A stretch of 64,000 bases of DNA, taken from contig NC_086192.1 in assembly GCF_023053635.1 (NCBI RefSeq), positions 11,147,001 through 11,211,000 on the forward strand. The letters run 5' to 3'. Shown here in pieces: positions 37,483 to 51,200 of the stretch (its first letter is position 1; each line of letters starts with the position of its first letter). Made by a program: the position numbers and the translations under genes. The DNA comes from Elgaria multicarinata webbii (Eukaryota > Chordata > Lepidosauria > Squamata > Anguidae). The notes under the pieces were generated by a model. The model was not told the origin of the DNA. It searched no databases and saw nothing but the letters and a program-made list of their open reading frames with translations.

Positions 37483-40400
37483 GCGGCTTTAGTTAAGCTA
37501 TTAAATCTCAGCCTCAGTGTCCCCACCACCACTACCCTCACAGCTGTAAAATGGGAATAATAGTTCCGCCCTGCCTTACAGGGTTGTCGTGTGCCCACCT
37601 GGGAGGTTCGCAGCTGTCATGAGATTTCTGGCTCACGTCCCCTAAGCACTACCTTATTCAAGCATCCTTCCTTTTTTCATTGACGGCTCCATTTACACTT
37701 ACAAAGTGTCATTTCCTCCCCCCCGCCCCCCGGTTCTGAAAGATCTAAATGCATCTCTTCAAGCTTAGGGGATCCGTCATCCCCTCCCCAATATTAGTTC
37801 CCACAACTCCCTGGGTCAAGGGAAGTTTTAAATCCGTAGCGTAGATGCCCCCTAAAACGTACCACTGGCTCATAAGCCAGAGGGCCTGTTTAGCCTGGAG
37901 AAGAGAAGATTGAGGGGAGACCTGATACCACTCTTCAAATACTTGAAAGGTTGTCACACAGAGGAGGGCCAGGATCTCTTCTCGATCCTCCCAGAGTGCA
38001 GGACACGGAATAATGGGCTCAAGTGACAGGGAGCCAGATTCCGGCTGGACATCAGGAAAAACTTCCTGACTGTTAGAGCAGTACGACAATGGAACCAGTT
38101 ACCCAGGGAGGTTGTGGGCTCTCCCATACTAGAGGCAGCTGGACAACCATCTGTCAGGAATGCTTTAGGTTGGATTCCTGCATTGAGCAGGGGGTTGGAC
38201 TCGATGGCCTTAGAGGACCCTTCCAACTCTACTATTCTATGATTCTATGATTCAGCTGGGCCTGGGCGGGTGAGATGGATTTTATTTGCTAGTTCTGCGA
38301 GTCGGAGCGGGGCGTGAACCAACACAGGGGCCACCACCAGTAGGGGAGGAGGTCCCGCAGTTGGACAGCCATCTGTCAGGGATGCTTTAAGGTGGATTCC
38401 TGCATTGAGCAGAGGGTTGGACTCGATGGCCTTAGAGGCCCCTTCCAACTCTACTATTCTATGATTCTACCACACGCCCGTCCCACCCACTCCAGCCCGT
38501 ACCTCTCCAGCCACAAAAAACAGCAGCGGTGACTCTTCGTCTTTGGCTTTGTATTTTGCAATGATTTTCTCGGCAATGGGCTGGATCAGTTGCTTGGCTG
38601 CCTCCGATTCTCCGTCGTCGTCGGAATCTGCAGGAGAGGAGGGGGAAAAGCAGCCAGGGATTACCAGCTCACCGAAAGAGTCCCTTCTGCCTGCGGTGAC
38701 AAAAACCCATTTCTAAGCACCGGTTTTAAGAACACTATTTTCAAGATGCAATAAAGACAAGGTCCTCAGCGGTCAATTTCTATCAACGTTGCCTCATCCT
38801 GAGAGCGACAAATTTGGGGTTACCAGTCGTTACGAACGGTCGGCCGAAATAGCCGAATGGTTTGATGCTGGGATTTAGCACAAAAGCTTAGCACAAAGTA
38901 GGCTGCGATGTGGGAATCGGTTGTAGGACTTTTTTCCCCCCGCCTAAACATCCGTAGGGTTGCCTGCGTGGACAGAAGAAAAAAAGTCCTACAACTCCCA
39001 GCATTCTCAAATCCCAACCAATCACAACTCAAGATATTGGAGGGGGTGGGGGGGTGGGGAGAAACCCGAGTGAGGAGGAGTCGCTTTAAGCTTTGCAATA
39101 CTTCATGGCTTTGACTCCACAGACAGACAAACTTCACGCCGTCTCCCCTCCCACCCTCGGGGGTTTGTATTCCGGGAGAAAAGATTATTAATGGGATTAA
39201 TTTTTCTGTCTCGTTCTCTTCCCACCAACGAAGGCCGCTGGCTCCCGTCCAACGCTCCTCGCCTCCTGGCTGACCTCCCTGGTGACTCCCAAGGAAGTGG
39301 CAAATATATACGAGGCGAAACCGATTAATAACGGCCGCTCTGAGCAAAGCTGCGCACAGACGCAGACGCGCACGCGCGTCTCGCGGCGCCTTTGAGCGGC
39401 TCCGCAGCTCCCGTTGTTCAATTAAAGGGTTTTGCTGGCTTAAGGGAAATGGTTGGGGTGGGTGCAACGGGAAGGAAATGGGAGGCGAAAAAATACAGCC
39501 CTCGCTTACAGGCTGGATACGTCGGAGGGGGTCTCCGGCAGCCAAACGAAGAGACGCAATTCTCTTGCGAAGGTTCCAACCCCGTTTAGAAGAGAGGTCA
39601 GCAGCAGGACCCCAAGGCCGTCGTGCTGACATAAAAGCAGGGGAGATGTTAGAAATGCAGAACTGGGTGCAGAATGTACAGTGCGATCCTAGACATGTCT
39701 ACTCGGGAGTAAGTGGGCGTAGGATTGCAGCCTCAGGTTCCTGAGAAGCGTGCACTTCCGGGTTTTTTGCGATAAGAAATCGTCAAGTTTCTAGCCCTTA
39801 TGGACGCAAAGATATGCTTGGGAAATATGTAATGCCTGCCGTAAAGTCGTTCGCCAGAGAAATTTAGCGGAGGGATTTGGGTTTTGATACGAGGCCTCCA
39901 CGACCAACCTTACCTCAGGCGGCAGGTTGCTGACCTTTTCATGCCAGGGGTAGGCAGACGTTTCAGGCATTTGGGAAACTGCCCTGGGCACCGCCGCAAA
40001 ATGGCTGCCACAGGAGGTGCGGCAAAGGGCGAGAAATTTGGGCAAATACTGCTTTGGCATGGAAGAAAGCGGAAAATGTAATAATATTTGTAAACCGCCC
40101 AGAGAGCTTCGGCTATGGGGTGGTATATAAATGTAATAAATAAATAAGTAAATAAAATGATGTGCCACAAACAGAAACCCAGAACAAGAAAGGTCTGCAG
40201 ATCCAAGAACTCTAACCCATAATCTCATGAGTGGATTACACCTTAAGTCACAGAACATCTAAACGTGCATGGAGGGCTGAGCATGCTCGGTGGCCATAGA
40301 TTGTTGGGGGGTGGGTAATGGAGTATCATGCAGAAGGGTATGGCTGGCTAACCCCTCAGAACAAGAGGGCCGTTTTAGTCCAATGTTGTTTCCCAGGCTG

Positions 40401-43400
40401 CAAAAGGTAAAAAGATAATCCCATAATTGTCTGAATTCACCGATAGGAGATGCAATCTGCCATCACAGAGATAGCGGGTCGCACTCCGAGAAAGGGCCTT
40501 AACAGTGGTGACACCCCAGTTGCAAAACTATCTCCCCATAAAGGCTCCCTCGGGCCCTACTCCAATGTTATTTCAGCTCCCAGTAAAGCCTCTTTTAAAA
40601 AAAATCGTTCCAGGCATTTTTAACTGTCAGTTTTATCTCTGTCATTCCGTTTTCACAGTGATCTGTCAAACTGCTATTTTGGTTTTTATTGCTGGTTTAT
40701 ACATATCATTACTCCGTCTTGTATTTATTTATTTTTGCGTTTATTGGCTTTTCTAATTTGCCTTGGTTTTTTTAAATCAAGAGCGTGAGGGGGAAAATAC
40801 ACAATTCAATTTCAAGGATGATTAACAAAGAAAACTACCAGACGTTTCACAATGGGTCTAAAAACAACGCCGTCAAGCGGAATTTGAATAATCAAAATCT
40901 ATAATGAAAGATCCAGTTGGAGCTGACCGATAGATAATAAGAAGTCTCCGATTCTCTAAGACCTCCCATAAATCGAGTGTTGGACTTTTAATAAGCTGAT
41001 AATTTAATCAGGTCTGGCAGCTACCGTTATTTTTTTATCCTTATTGCAGAGAGCACGCTAAGGTTTTCTTTGAAGGAGAGGATTTAAAAAGCTAGAGCAT
41101 AATAGAAAATAAGAGTCTGCTGTTTTTTTTAAAAAAAATGTAAAAGGTCAAGGCAGGAATGACAGGTATATAATGCCACCCTTGGGTCTCATTAGGGGAC
41201 GTGACCTTTGTTACACCATGATGTTAATGCTAGGCTAACGGCGCCTCGTGGCGACACAGTCACCGTGAGGGGTTGTTTTCTCGTACAGGGATGCAGAGCG
41301 ATCCATCCTCCAAGCCCAAGACCCTGGAAACGCTTCCTGGATTATCATGCTCCCCCTACCCCACGCCTCCTGAATATCTGCCCCACAGGCGGGCACAGAG
41401 AAGGAAGACGTTTTGGCGGGCGCTAAGACAACGACTCCCGGAAGCGTCCGTCATTTTGACAGCGCTAAGACAACAACTCCCGGAGCGTTCTCCATCAATC
41501 ACCCCCCAGGTAGCAAGACGGTCGATGGCCTCCCCTGGCTACGAGAGATGGCGGGGTTGGTTTTTTTTGTCCCCGGCAGGGATGGAGAACTCTTGTGCGC
41601 TCTGCTGAATTGATAAACAGTCTCACCGCTGGCGTGACCTGAATACAGAGCAGGGGAGGTGGTAAAGCCAGGATTACAGGGGTCAGCAGAGTTTCCACTC
41701 CAACACTTGAAGACTGGAGATGGCTGATGGGGTTTAGGATTTCCCCCTCTAGAGAGCAATCACAGGCGGTTTGAAAAAAGAGAGACTCCCCTTATTATTT
41801 TTTTACCTAAGCGAAACATATTTTGGTAACAACGCGGGGCAAAACGAGAAAGCCGTGGTACAAGATCCGTGACTTGAATCCAGGATCCGTCTTCCGCGAG
41901 GGGAAGGAACTTCTGCCCGAACTTGGGGGTCCCAACGCACTATTCCACAATTCACCCCATTCACAGCAGGGTCTTCCGGCTGCGTAGCACGAGGCCACAA
42001 AGAATGAAAAGGATCTGAGTTGGGCGTCCGTGCTGGAAGAAGCCGTTTTAATCATTGCTTTGCGGACAAAACGGTGCTTGTCAAGGGACCGCCCGTTACG
42101 AGCGAGATCAAACTTAAAAGCAGAAGAATTAATTTGTGTGTGTGTGTGTGTGGGCAGGAGTGTGTGTGCGTGGGGGGGGGGTTTGTTCTACGCTCACCTC
42201 CTCCCCCATGTCATTAATACAAACCCAGATCAGTCGGGGGGCTTAGATGTCCGTGCCGTGTAAAAGACGGAGTGGGCAGCGAACCGACTCTGAACTCCAG
42301 GGGTTTACAAACAACCGCACAGAGACACAGTTTGAGTCCTCAGCCAGCGAAAGCCGAGCAGATGCCGGGGGCAGAAAAGCAGCGGATGCGGCATGCGGCG
42401 CGCCATTGTAAGAGAAGCCACTGGGCCCAGCGCGAAGACACGCTACGAACGGTCATCCTATTAACGCAGATTACAATATTGGTCCGTCGAGAGGCTCCCA
42501 AAACCTCTTCCGCTTCGACGTCCCGATTCGCAGCCCGAAATGTCACAGCGGCAGTTCCAGCCGGGGCAAGGGGAGGAATCGCTCTGCGTAAAGCCGGCTT
42601 CGGACTACAACTCCCAACATCCCCCAGCTAGCGTGGGGTGGGTCAGAAGCCATTAGTGTTCATGTACCACCTGTTTAGAGTCCCAAGCGCATGGGGCTGG
42701 CCACAGCCGGGAACGGGACACCGGGTTGGCAAGATCCAGCAAAGCTGTTCTCAAGAGGAACGAAATTCCCTCCCTGGGCTGTTGAAGCCTTCTGTCAGTT
42801 CAAATCGAAACAAAACACAGAACAATTTCTGGGCCCGGGCGCCTCAAATTCTGCGACACCCCATGGTGAATTCTGCCACCTGGCTATGGTGAATTCTGCC
42901 ACCTGGCTATGGTGAATTCTGCCACCTGGCTATGGTGAATTCTGCCACCTGGCTATGGTGAATTCAGCAACCTGGCTATGGTGAATTCTGCCACCTGGCT
43001 ATGATGAATTCTGCCACCTGGCTATGCTGAATTCTGCCACCTGGCTATGCTGAATTCTGCCACCTGGCTTTGGTGAATTCTGCAACCTGGCTATGGTATG
43101 TCTGCTAAGCATGTTCCTCTTTGTTTGGGAGAGGGACAGGGAGGGGCAAAGAGCTCTATGCAGGGGTGCCGATGTTTCCCACCCCGTTGTCATGACTGTT
43201 CCCCTTAGGCTAAAGGAAGGAGCTTCAGGCAATCAATCCGAATCAGATTCTGAACCAGAAGAAACGGTGCCGGAAACAGACCAGCCTATACGAGGAGTGG
43301 AGGAGGTGACTCTCACTGGCTCGTCTCCAACTGGGAATGAACCTTCGCCAGACCTTATCGCTGAAAACGTTAACAAGACAGTCTGTGGGAAATCAGTATT

Positions 43401-45244
43401 CTTCCCAGGGGGAGGGCCCTGCAAGGCTGGCTGATCCTAGAGTCCGCCGCAAGGGCGGAGCTAAAGGAAGAGGAGAGGTCAGCTTGGCTAGCTTCTCGCC
43501 AAAGCCTTCTTCAGAACCAGCCTCCTTAAAGCATTCTAGGAAAAGGCTTCCACGTTCTTCTTGAAAGTTGTCTCACTTAATTCGGATAGTTTTGCCAAGA
43601 GGGATGTTCTTAGAGGTTGGACGCTCTTCAGGTGGGAAGAGATGTTGATTGCCTGAATAAAGCTTTGTGGATTTATTGACCTCTTTATTGTCTCCCAATA
43701 AGGCGGGAGGTTTTGGGAAACACGACACCCGTGCCGCCTCCACAACCACTATGGTTCTTATTCAAGCCCGCCCACCCCAACTTAAAACTGCCTCCAAACG
43801 GTCAAAGGTACCATTGCCCTCATGGGGACTAGAAACATTCTCAAACGAGCAACATTCTACGACCGATGCTGCACTTGACCGGCTTTTCGTCCCCATCCCC
43901 CCCGGTTAATGGCAAAGAGCAAAGATAGGAGAGGAAGCGGCTTTGAGTCAGGTGGGGGGAAAGGGGACACGAGGGAAGGTTTCCATACCTACAAAAAGGA
44001 CGAGGCACGGTCCCTCGTTTAGCTGGACGGCGTTGGAGTCGGTCAGCTCCAGGACGGGCTTGGGGTGCCAGGGGAACTCGCGGCATTCCACATCGTTCAG
44101 CACCTCCACGCGGCCTTGTCGGGTGATGACGTCCCCCTTGGTGTCGAGGACTATAAGGGTCGGGATACCTGAGAAAGCGCAGTGGCGGGGAGGGGGGAGA
44201 GGCGGAGGAAGAGAAAAGGGGGAGGAAGACAACAGCAGTACGGTGAGATCAATATCAGCGGGGACAGGGTCGAGGGAGTCCCCACCGTAGCACCTTCCGG
44301 GGGGCCCCTCTCTGGCGCCAATTTAGCATCCCTCCAGGGCATTGTGACCTTGCGCTGACTGTACAGAGGGAGATTTAAAAAAAGGAAGTGGAGGCTCCTA
44401 CCCTCTCCCTGAACGGTTTCCAGCTGTTCACTCAACTGGAATAAACGAACACCAGCTTTGCTCGTCTTTTTTTCCCCTCTTCCCTCCCCAGCGCTTTCTC
44501 CTCGTATGCCGTGTCTTTTTTCCAATCGTAAGCTGGCAGGGCAGGGACTGTTTTGGTTTTACTGATGGCATGTAAGTTAAGAACGTAAGAAGCGCCCTGC
44601 TGGATCAGACCAAGGGTCCATCTAGTCCAGCACTCTGTTCGCACAGTGGCCAACCAGCCGTCGACCAGGGGACACCACAAGCAGGACATGGTGCAACAGC
44701 ACCCTCCCGCCCATGTTCCTCAGCAACTGGTGCTTGGGGATAAATAAACTTTCAATGAATCAGTGGGGTATTTAATTTGGGGGCTTCTAGCTGCTTACTC
44801 TGGGGCACGCTTCAGGATCACGCCAGCCCCAAACTGGGATCCTGTTAAGAGATCCCCTTGGCTCAGAGGGAGGGAGAGCTGCGTTGGTCAGTGGCAGCAA
44901 AATACGTGAAAGGGTCTTGCATCACCTGAAAGCCGAACAAAACGGCATAATCAATCTGCTAGTCCTTAAGGGGTCGAGCGAGACACGGGGGGTTTCCTCT
45001 GGTTTAGCAGGCCCTCCAAACAAAAAGGAGCTATCTGGCCAAAGTACATTTCAGTGGCCGGGGGGCAGGGTGGGGGGAGCTTTACCCCACCGTTTCGATT
45101 TTGGATTAACATTCCCGCCCGAAAAATATTTTCTCCGAAGGAACCCCCTGGTGATTTTGATGGGGTTGGCGTACCAGGAAGCACGCTTAAGACGGCAGCC
45201 TTAATTTAATTTCCAGTTTATGGTTCAGGGATCATTTGTATGCC

Positions 45245-45277
<33 letters not shown>

Positions 45278-48200
45278 TCATCATCATCATCATCATCCTT
45301 GCCTTTAGGAAATCACACACGTCTAGCATTTTTGGGGGGAAGGGTGGGCTAACCACCACTTCGTTTCTGCACCCTTGGGTGCCACCCTGTGTCATAACAA
45401 CACCTAAAGTGTTGGAAGGACCGTGCTGCACTTGAAACCCTGCAGAGCTGCTGCTGCCGGCCAGTCCCGACCAAACTGAACTCACTGGGATTCTGCGTAA
45501 GGCAGCTTTTGATCTACTGAAATCAGTTCTTCTCTTCAGGACCACGAAGACTAGCACCTTGTTTTATCTTTAAAGGAAAGGAGCCAGAGCAGAGTGGATC
45601 AAGGCCGTGCTTTCCCGGCAGAGGGTCTTGGGTTCAAACCCCGGCATCTCCAGTGAAAAAGTTCAGGGGGCAGGTGACGGTGCCAACACCTCTCAGCCCG
45701 AGACCACCCGGAAAACCCGGCGCTGCGGGTCAGATAAAAACAACGCCAAGGCTCGGCGGACGCACGGCTTGACTAAAGCAAAGGCGCAATTCACGCCGAC
45801 TCCAGTTCCTCTCCGTTCCGGCCTTCTCTTTCCCAGCCTCCTTGGATCCCTGCCTTGCCTCGCCTATCACCTCTCCGGCCGGCACACAATCTTCCTCCGG
45901 ATCCCCCTGCTGCCCGGAAAACCCGACAGGCGTCAAGAGAAGCCCTGTCCCCGGCAGCCACCTGCTGCTCAGCTGTCCCGGAATCGGGTTTCCGACATGT
46001 GTGGCCAAACGCCGGCACTCCTGTCCGCCGCCGCCACCCCCCCCATCCCCAGTGGGCAAGGCAGAACTGGGTCGAGAGAGAGAGAGAGAAAGAGAGAGTC
46101 GCCATCACAGTGTGCTTTATTGGGCTAGGAGAAAGGCGCCCATGGAACGGGAACGAGGGAAGGTACTAGTGCACCGAGTGACGCCGGCCTCAAAGTGGAC
46201 ACCCTTGAGGGCTAGGACCTTGTTCCTCTACCGAGCCTCTCATGGAGTCATCCTTGAGGCCTAGGACTTTGTTCCTCTACTGAGACACCTTTGAGGACTA
46301 GGACCTTGTTCCTATAGTCACTCTTTAGGATTAGGACCTTGTTCCTCTACTGAGCCACCTTTGAGGACTAGGACCTTGTTCCTAGAGTCATCCTTGTGGC
46401 CTAGGACCTTGTTCCTCTACTGAGCCACCTTTGAGGACTAGGACCTTGTTCCTATACTGAGTCCTAACCGTTGAGGACTAGGAACTTGTTCCTATATTAA
46501 GACCCCCATGGAGACTGACCCTTGAGGACTAGGAGCTTGTTCCTCTACTGAGACTCCCATGGAGTCATCCTTGAGGACTAGGAGCTTGTTCCTATAATGA
46601 GCCACCCTTGAGAACTAGGAGCTTGTTCCTCTACTGAGACTCCCATGGAGTCATCCTTGAGGACTAGGAGCTTGTTCCTATAATGAGCCACCCTTGAGAA
46701 CTAGGAGCTTGTTCCTCTACTGAGCCACCTTTGAGGACTAGGACCTTGTTCCTAGAGTCATCCTTGTGGCCTAGGACCTTGTTCCTCTACTGAGCCACCT
46801 TTGAGGACTAGGACCTTGTTCCTAGAGTCACCCTTGAGGATTAGGACCTTGTTCCTATACTGAGTCCTCACCGTTGAGGACTAGGAACTTGTTCCTATAT
46901 TAAGACCCCCATGGAGAGTGACCCTTGAGGACTAGGAGCTTGTTCCTCTACCAAGCCTCCCATGGAGTCATCCTTGAGGACTAGGAGCTTGTTCCTCTAC
47001 TGAGCCTCCCATGGAGTCATCCTTGAGGACTAGGAGCTTGTTCCTATAATGAGCCACCCTTGAGAACTAGGAGCTTGTTCCTACATTTTGTCCTCACTGT
47101 TGAGGACTAGGAGCTTGTTTCTGTATTGAACCTCCCCTGGAGTGACCCTTGAGGACTAGGCGCTTGTTCCTATACCGAGCCTCCCCTGCAGTCCCGGCAA
47201 ACCCAAAGTTCTCCATATTCTAGCTGGATGCCTCTACGCTCCACTGCCCCAAGGGGGTCACCCCTGCAGCACTTCAACGCCCAAGGTGATGCAAAAAGCA
47301 CAAACCCCGAAAAAGGATCGGTTTTTCACAAGCGGCAGTTGCCGGCAAGGTCCGTCCTCAGGAATCCAGCTCTCCAGCCGGCCGGCTTCACCCCTTTCGG
47401 CTCCTCCCACAAAACCCCGGCCTGCGTCCTGAAACAGCTGCCGCCACCAGGCCACGCCAAAGCGCGCAGCCGGCGTGGCTTCCCCCAAGGAACCCTGGGA
47501 ATTATCCCAAGGGATGAAGATGGCGGCTTCGGGCCAAGTCCTCCCTTTTCTCCATCAATGGCACCCACTCCACTCTTCCCCGACCTGGTGCCCTCCCGCT
47601 ATGTCAGACTACACCCTCCATCACCCACAGCCAGCCGACGGCCTTTGCAGGTCGACATATCCAGCACGAGGTTAAGGAACGGCAGTCTGTTCCGTCCAAC
47701 AGCGGCTCCCCAAGGTCTCGGGTTGAGAAGGCGTTTTCCGATCCCTCGTTAACAGAAACTTTTTAAAACCGGAGAAGCCGGTTTTGAACCCGGGACCTTC
47801 TGCTGAGCTTTGCCCCTCCCCCAGGCGGGTGGAGGGCCTTCTCCCCCGGCACTGTGAATGGAAGCATTCAGGCACACCCAAGCAAATGCTCCCAGAGAAT
47901 GTGTACATTTCCCGACCCTCAATTTTCTTTTTCTTTAAAAAATATACACCTCCAAGGCACCGACCCCAAACCTTTGCGCCCCGCCGGGTTTTGGAAACAG
48001 AAACACACACGCATACACAGAGCGAGAAAGGAAGCGTTTGCGGTTCACCCGATGCCGTGGAAATAAAGCGTAGCGGTTAAGGGGGTGGTCCGCCTTGCAC
48101 GGGCAACCAAAGCGGGGAAAAACTGAAACACGCACGCCCCTGAAACGCGCAAAAGCGGAGATTCGGCAGCGTTAAAAGCGGAAGGGCGAGTCGGGCGGTC

Positions 48201-51200
48201 CGTCCTACCTTGGATGCCGTAGAGCCGGTTGAGACGCGACCGCCGGGCTTCGTCGGCGTACGGGACCGCCAGCCAGGGCATCTCGCTGAAATACTGTTTG
48301 AACGAATCTTCGGACCTGGGGAGGACGGAGCAAACGCAGGCGGTCTCCTCCGATCAACACGAAACATCATGACCTGCTCCCCACCGCCCCGGGGGAGAGG
48401 AGAAGATAAAGGGGGCCATTCTCCCATCACTGCCGAAAATCTACTTCATTTCCCCCCTCTTTCCTACCCAACTCTTTTCCCTTGTGTCTTTCTCTTCCCT
48501 CCTCCTCCTTTTTTCCTTGCGAGCTGTGTCTTTTTTAGACGATAAGTCTGCAGGCTGCCTCGTTTATGAGTTATAAGGTGCTCATGGGGTGCTTTTTGGC
48601 TGCGGGGCGGGGTAAAATAACTTCCAATAAATAAACTGGGCTTGGATATCTCAAGAAGGTCTGCTGAGGGTTGGATCGCCGTGGAAAAGAGCACACTGAA
48701 TACAGCAGCTACCACCGCAACACCACAGTTCTAAAAGAGCCCTTGCTCTCTTTGGGAATTGGGGTGGGGGGTGAAGCAGGAGGCCCCGGGTACGGCAAGG
48801 GAGCTCAGCAGAGGACGCGTCTCTGCACGCTCTAGGATTTAAAAACAAACTTAACAAAAGCAAATACTAGGGCTTGTAGAAATGATGCAAAATCCAAGAA
48901 AACTGCGTAAGTTGGTTTTCCGTGTTTTTTTTGTTTTTTTTGCAGTGCCAAATGCAATTTTATTTCATTTCCTTTATTTACAATATCTATGTACCGCTCC
49001 CTGTTCAAAATTTCGGAGTGGTGTACAAGATAAAATAAAAGCAGAATAAAAACACATTAAAATAGATTTTTTTAAAATAGCAAAATCCAAAGTGAACCAC
49101 GGCTGGCCATCGAGGGAAGGCTTCTCGGAACAATGAGGTTTTCAGGAGGCACAGAAAGGAATACGAAGTTGGTGCCTGCCTGACCTCCAGAGGCAGGGAG
49201 TTCCACAGGAGGGGGGCCACCACGCTGAAGGCTCTTCCCCTGGTGGACTCCAATCGGAGGATGGGTCTATGTGGAACCACCAGGAGCAGGCCCTCGGATG
49301 ACCTCAGTGTTGGTAAGAGAGAAGGCGCTCTCTCAGTTATCCTGGTCCCAAGTTGTTTAGGGCTTTGTACACAAGTACAAGAACCTTAAACCTGGCCCGG
49401 TAGCAAACAGCGGTTTCCTCAGCAAAGGAGTTACATCTTTCCTGATTGTGCTAGGACATTCCCTATCTCCCCGAGATTCCGAAATTTCATTCAGCCACCT
49501 CTTGGGGATTCCAGCAAAGCACTGTCTGCCTGTTTTTCCAAGGATGTCTGCACAGCTGTAATAAGGACTAGAAACTTGTTGTAGCGAAAAGGACACGAAA
49601 TCGGACCTCCAAGACTCTCAGGACAGTTGATTCCGCGCCAGTGCTGTGAAATTGCAGTTTACAGAACAACTACTAATCCCGAAAGCAACAGGGAAGAGCC
49701 CAGGAAAATGTCCTCTGAGATGGGAAACAGGGAGTGTCAATAGCTGTTACCTGTCTGCGCTGACGAAGACGATCTCGAATTTCTGGCCGGCTTCTTTGAT
49801 TTTCCGATAGGATTCTACCAGCACCCGGGTAAGGCTTCTGCAGGGTGGGCACTGAAGAAGGGGGGGGGGGGAGGAATTGCAGAGAAGACCGTACATGAAT
49901 ATTACATCGGCTGTTTCGTAAGGAGCCGTCCGCTTGGTCTCCTAGGGCGAGTAGGAATCGCCCGTAGGCGTTTGGGAAGGGTTTGGTCCCGTTCCCCTCT
50001 TTCCACCTCTCTTTCCAAAGAGAGCAGTCAGTTTTACAAAAGCGGTCAACATGGCCTCACCCAGTGCGCAGAGAAGTACACGCCGACGTGGCAGGCCTCC
50101 AGGACGCCGCTCTCCTGCGATTGGCCGCTTTTTCGGAGGAGCGGTCCGGCGACCACCTCACTGAACGGCCGGGGACCCCACGGAAATTCCAGGCCTGACG
50201 GGGGAAAGGAACAGAAAAGGAGGAAAGCAGAGAGGCCGTTAGAAACACAAGGAATATCTCCTCCATCTTTTCTGGTCTCTGCACCTCTAACAAAAAGGAA
50301 TTCATGAGCCTGCTCGCCAGGGGCGAGCGACCCCTGTAAACAGGAGACTTGTTTCCTCTTTGGCCAGATTTCCTTCTGAATAACAGGAAAAACTCTCTGC
50401 TTCCCTTCCCATATCTTGGGTATCTTCACTGCATACATTCAGACGCCAGGATTTAAGCAAGGATTTAACCTTTAAATCTGTTTCTTTATTCATTTGCACT
50501 GCTGCCTCCTCAACAGTTTTCACTTAACCTTTGAAACGATTAATACGGCATCGTTTCGATACTTGCATCGATGTATTCTCATTTCGACTTATTCGGTCAG
50601 GGAGAGGTAAACGCGGGCGGAGCGGGAGAACATTCAAATATTGGCTTACTATTTTTAATATCAATATTACTCCGATCTAGGAGTCTTCAGGGTACCCTTA
50701 AATACTAGGAAAACAGATGATAAGGAGAAGCCAACGGGCGATATTAACATTATGAATAATAAATTGTCGTAATCAATAACATTAAAATACAAATTATTAA
50801 TAAATAGAATATTAATCCTAATACTTGTGCAATTGTCCCCTGTTTGCACCGGCCTCCGTTCATTCACCTACGTCTTCAATTTCCTCTGTTATTCCATGTG
50901 TCTATTTTTAATTTAAGTCCCTTGGGGCAGAGATCTATTGTCCCATTCCTTAATTCCATACTTAAAAAGAAAGGAACCACCTTATCAGCTTTGAACCGTG
51001 GGGGTCTGTATCCCCCCCTGCTGTCCCCGTCCAATCCCCCATCTGCTCCCCACCCCACAAATGGTCACTCTCATCCTTTTATTAGCTCTTTAGAGAGAGA
51101 AAGACTCCTGGGGAGAAACAGCGTCCATTCATCCAGAAGAACAAGGCCGCTGAAAAGACGAGCGCCGGGTGACTTGGCATTGAGAATTAAGATGTGGGGC

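Noticed and set aside
42863-43100. Regularly repeated units here and at 19369-19573 considered as CRISPR-like
   Set aside because: The units are contiguous, without unique spacers, and the genome is vertebrate. They are minisatellites.
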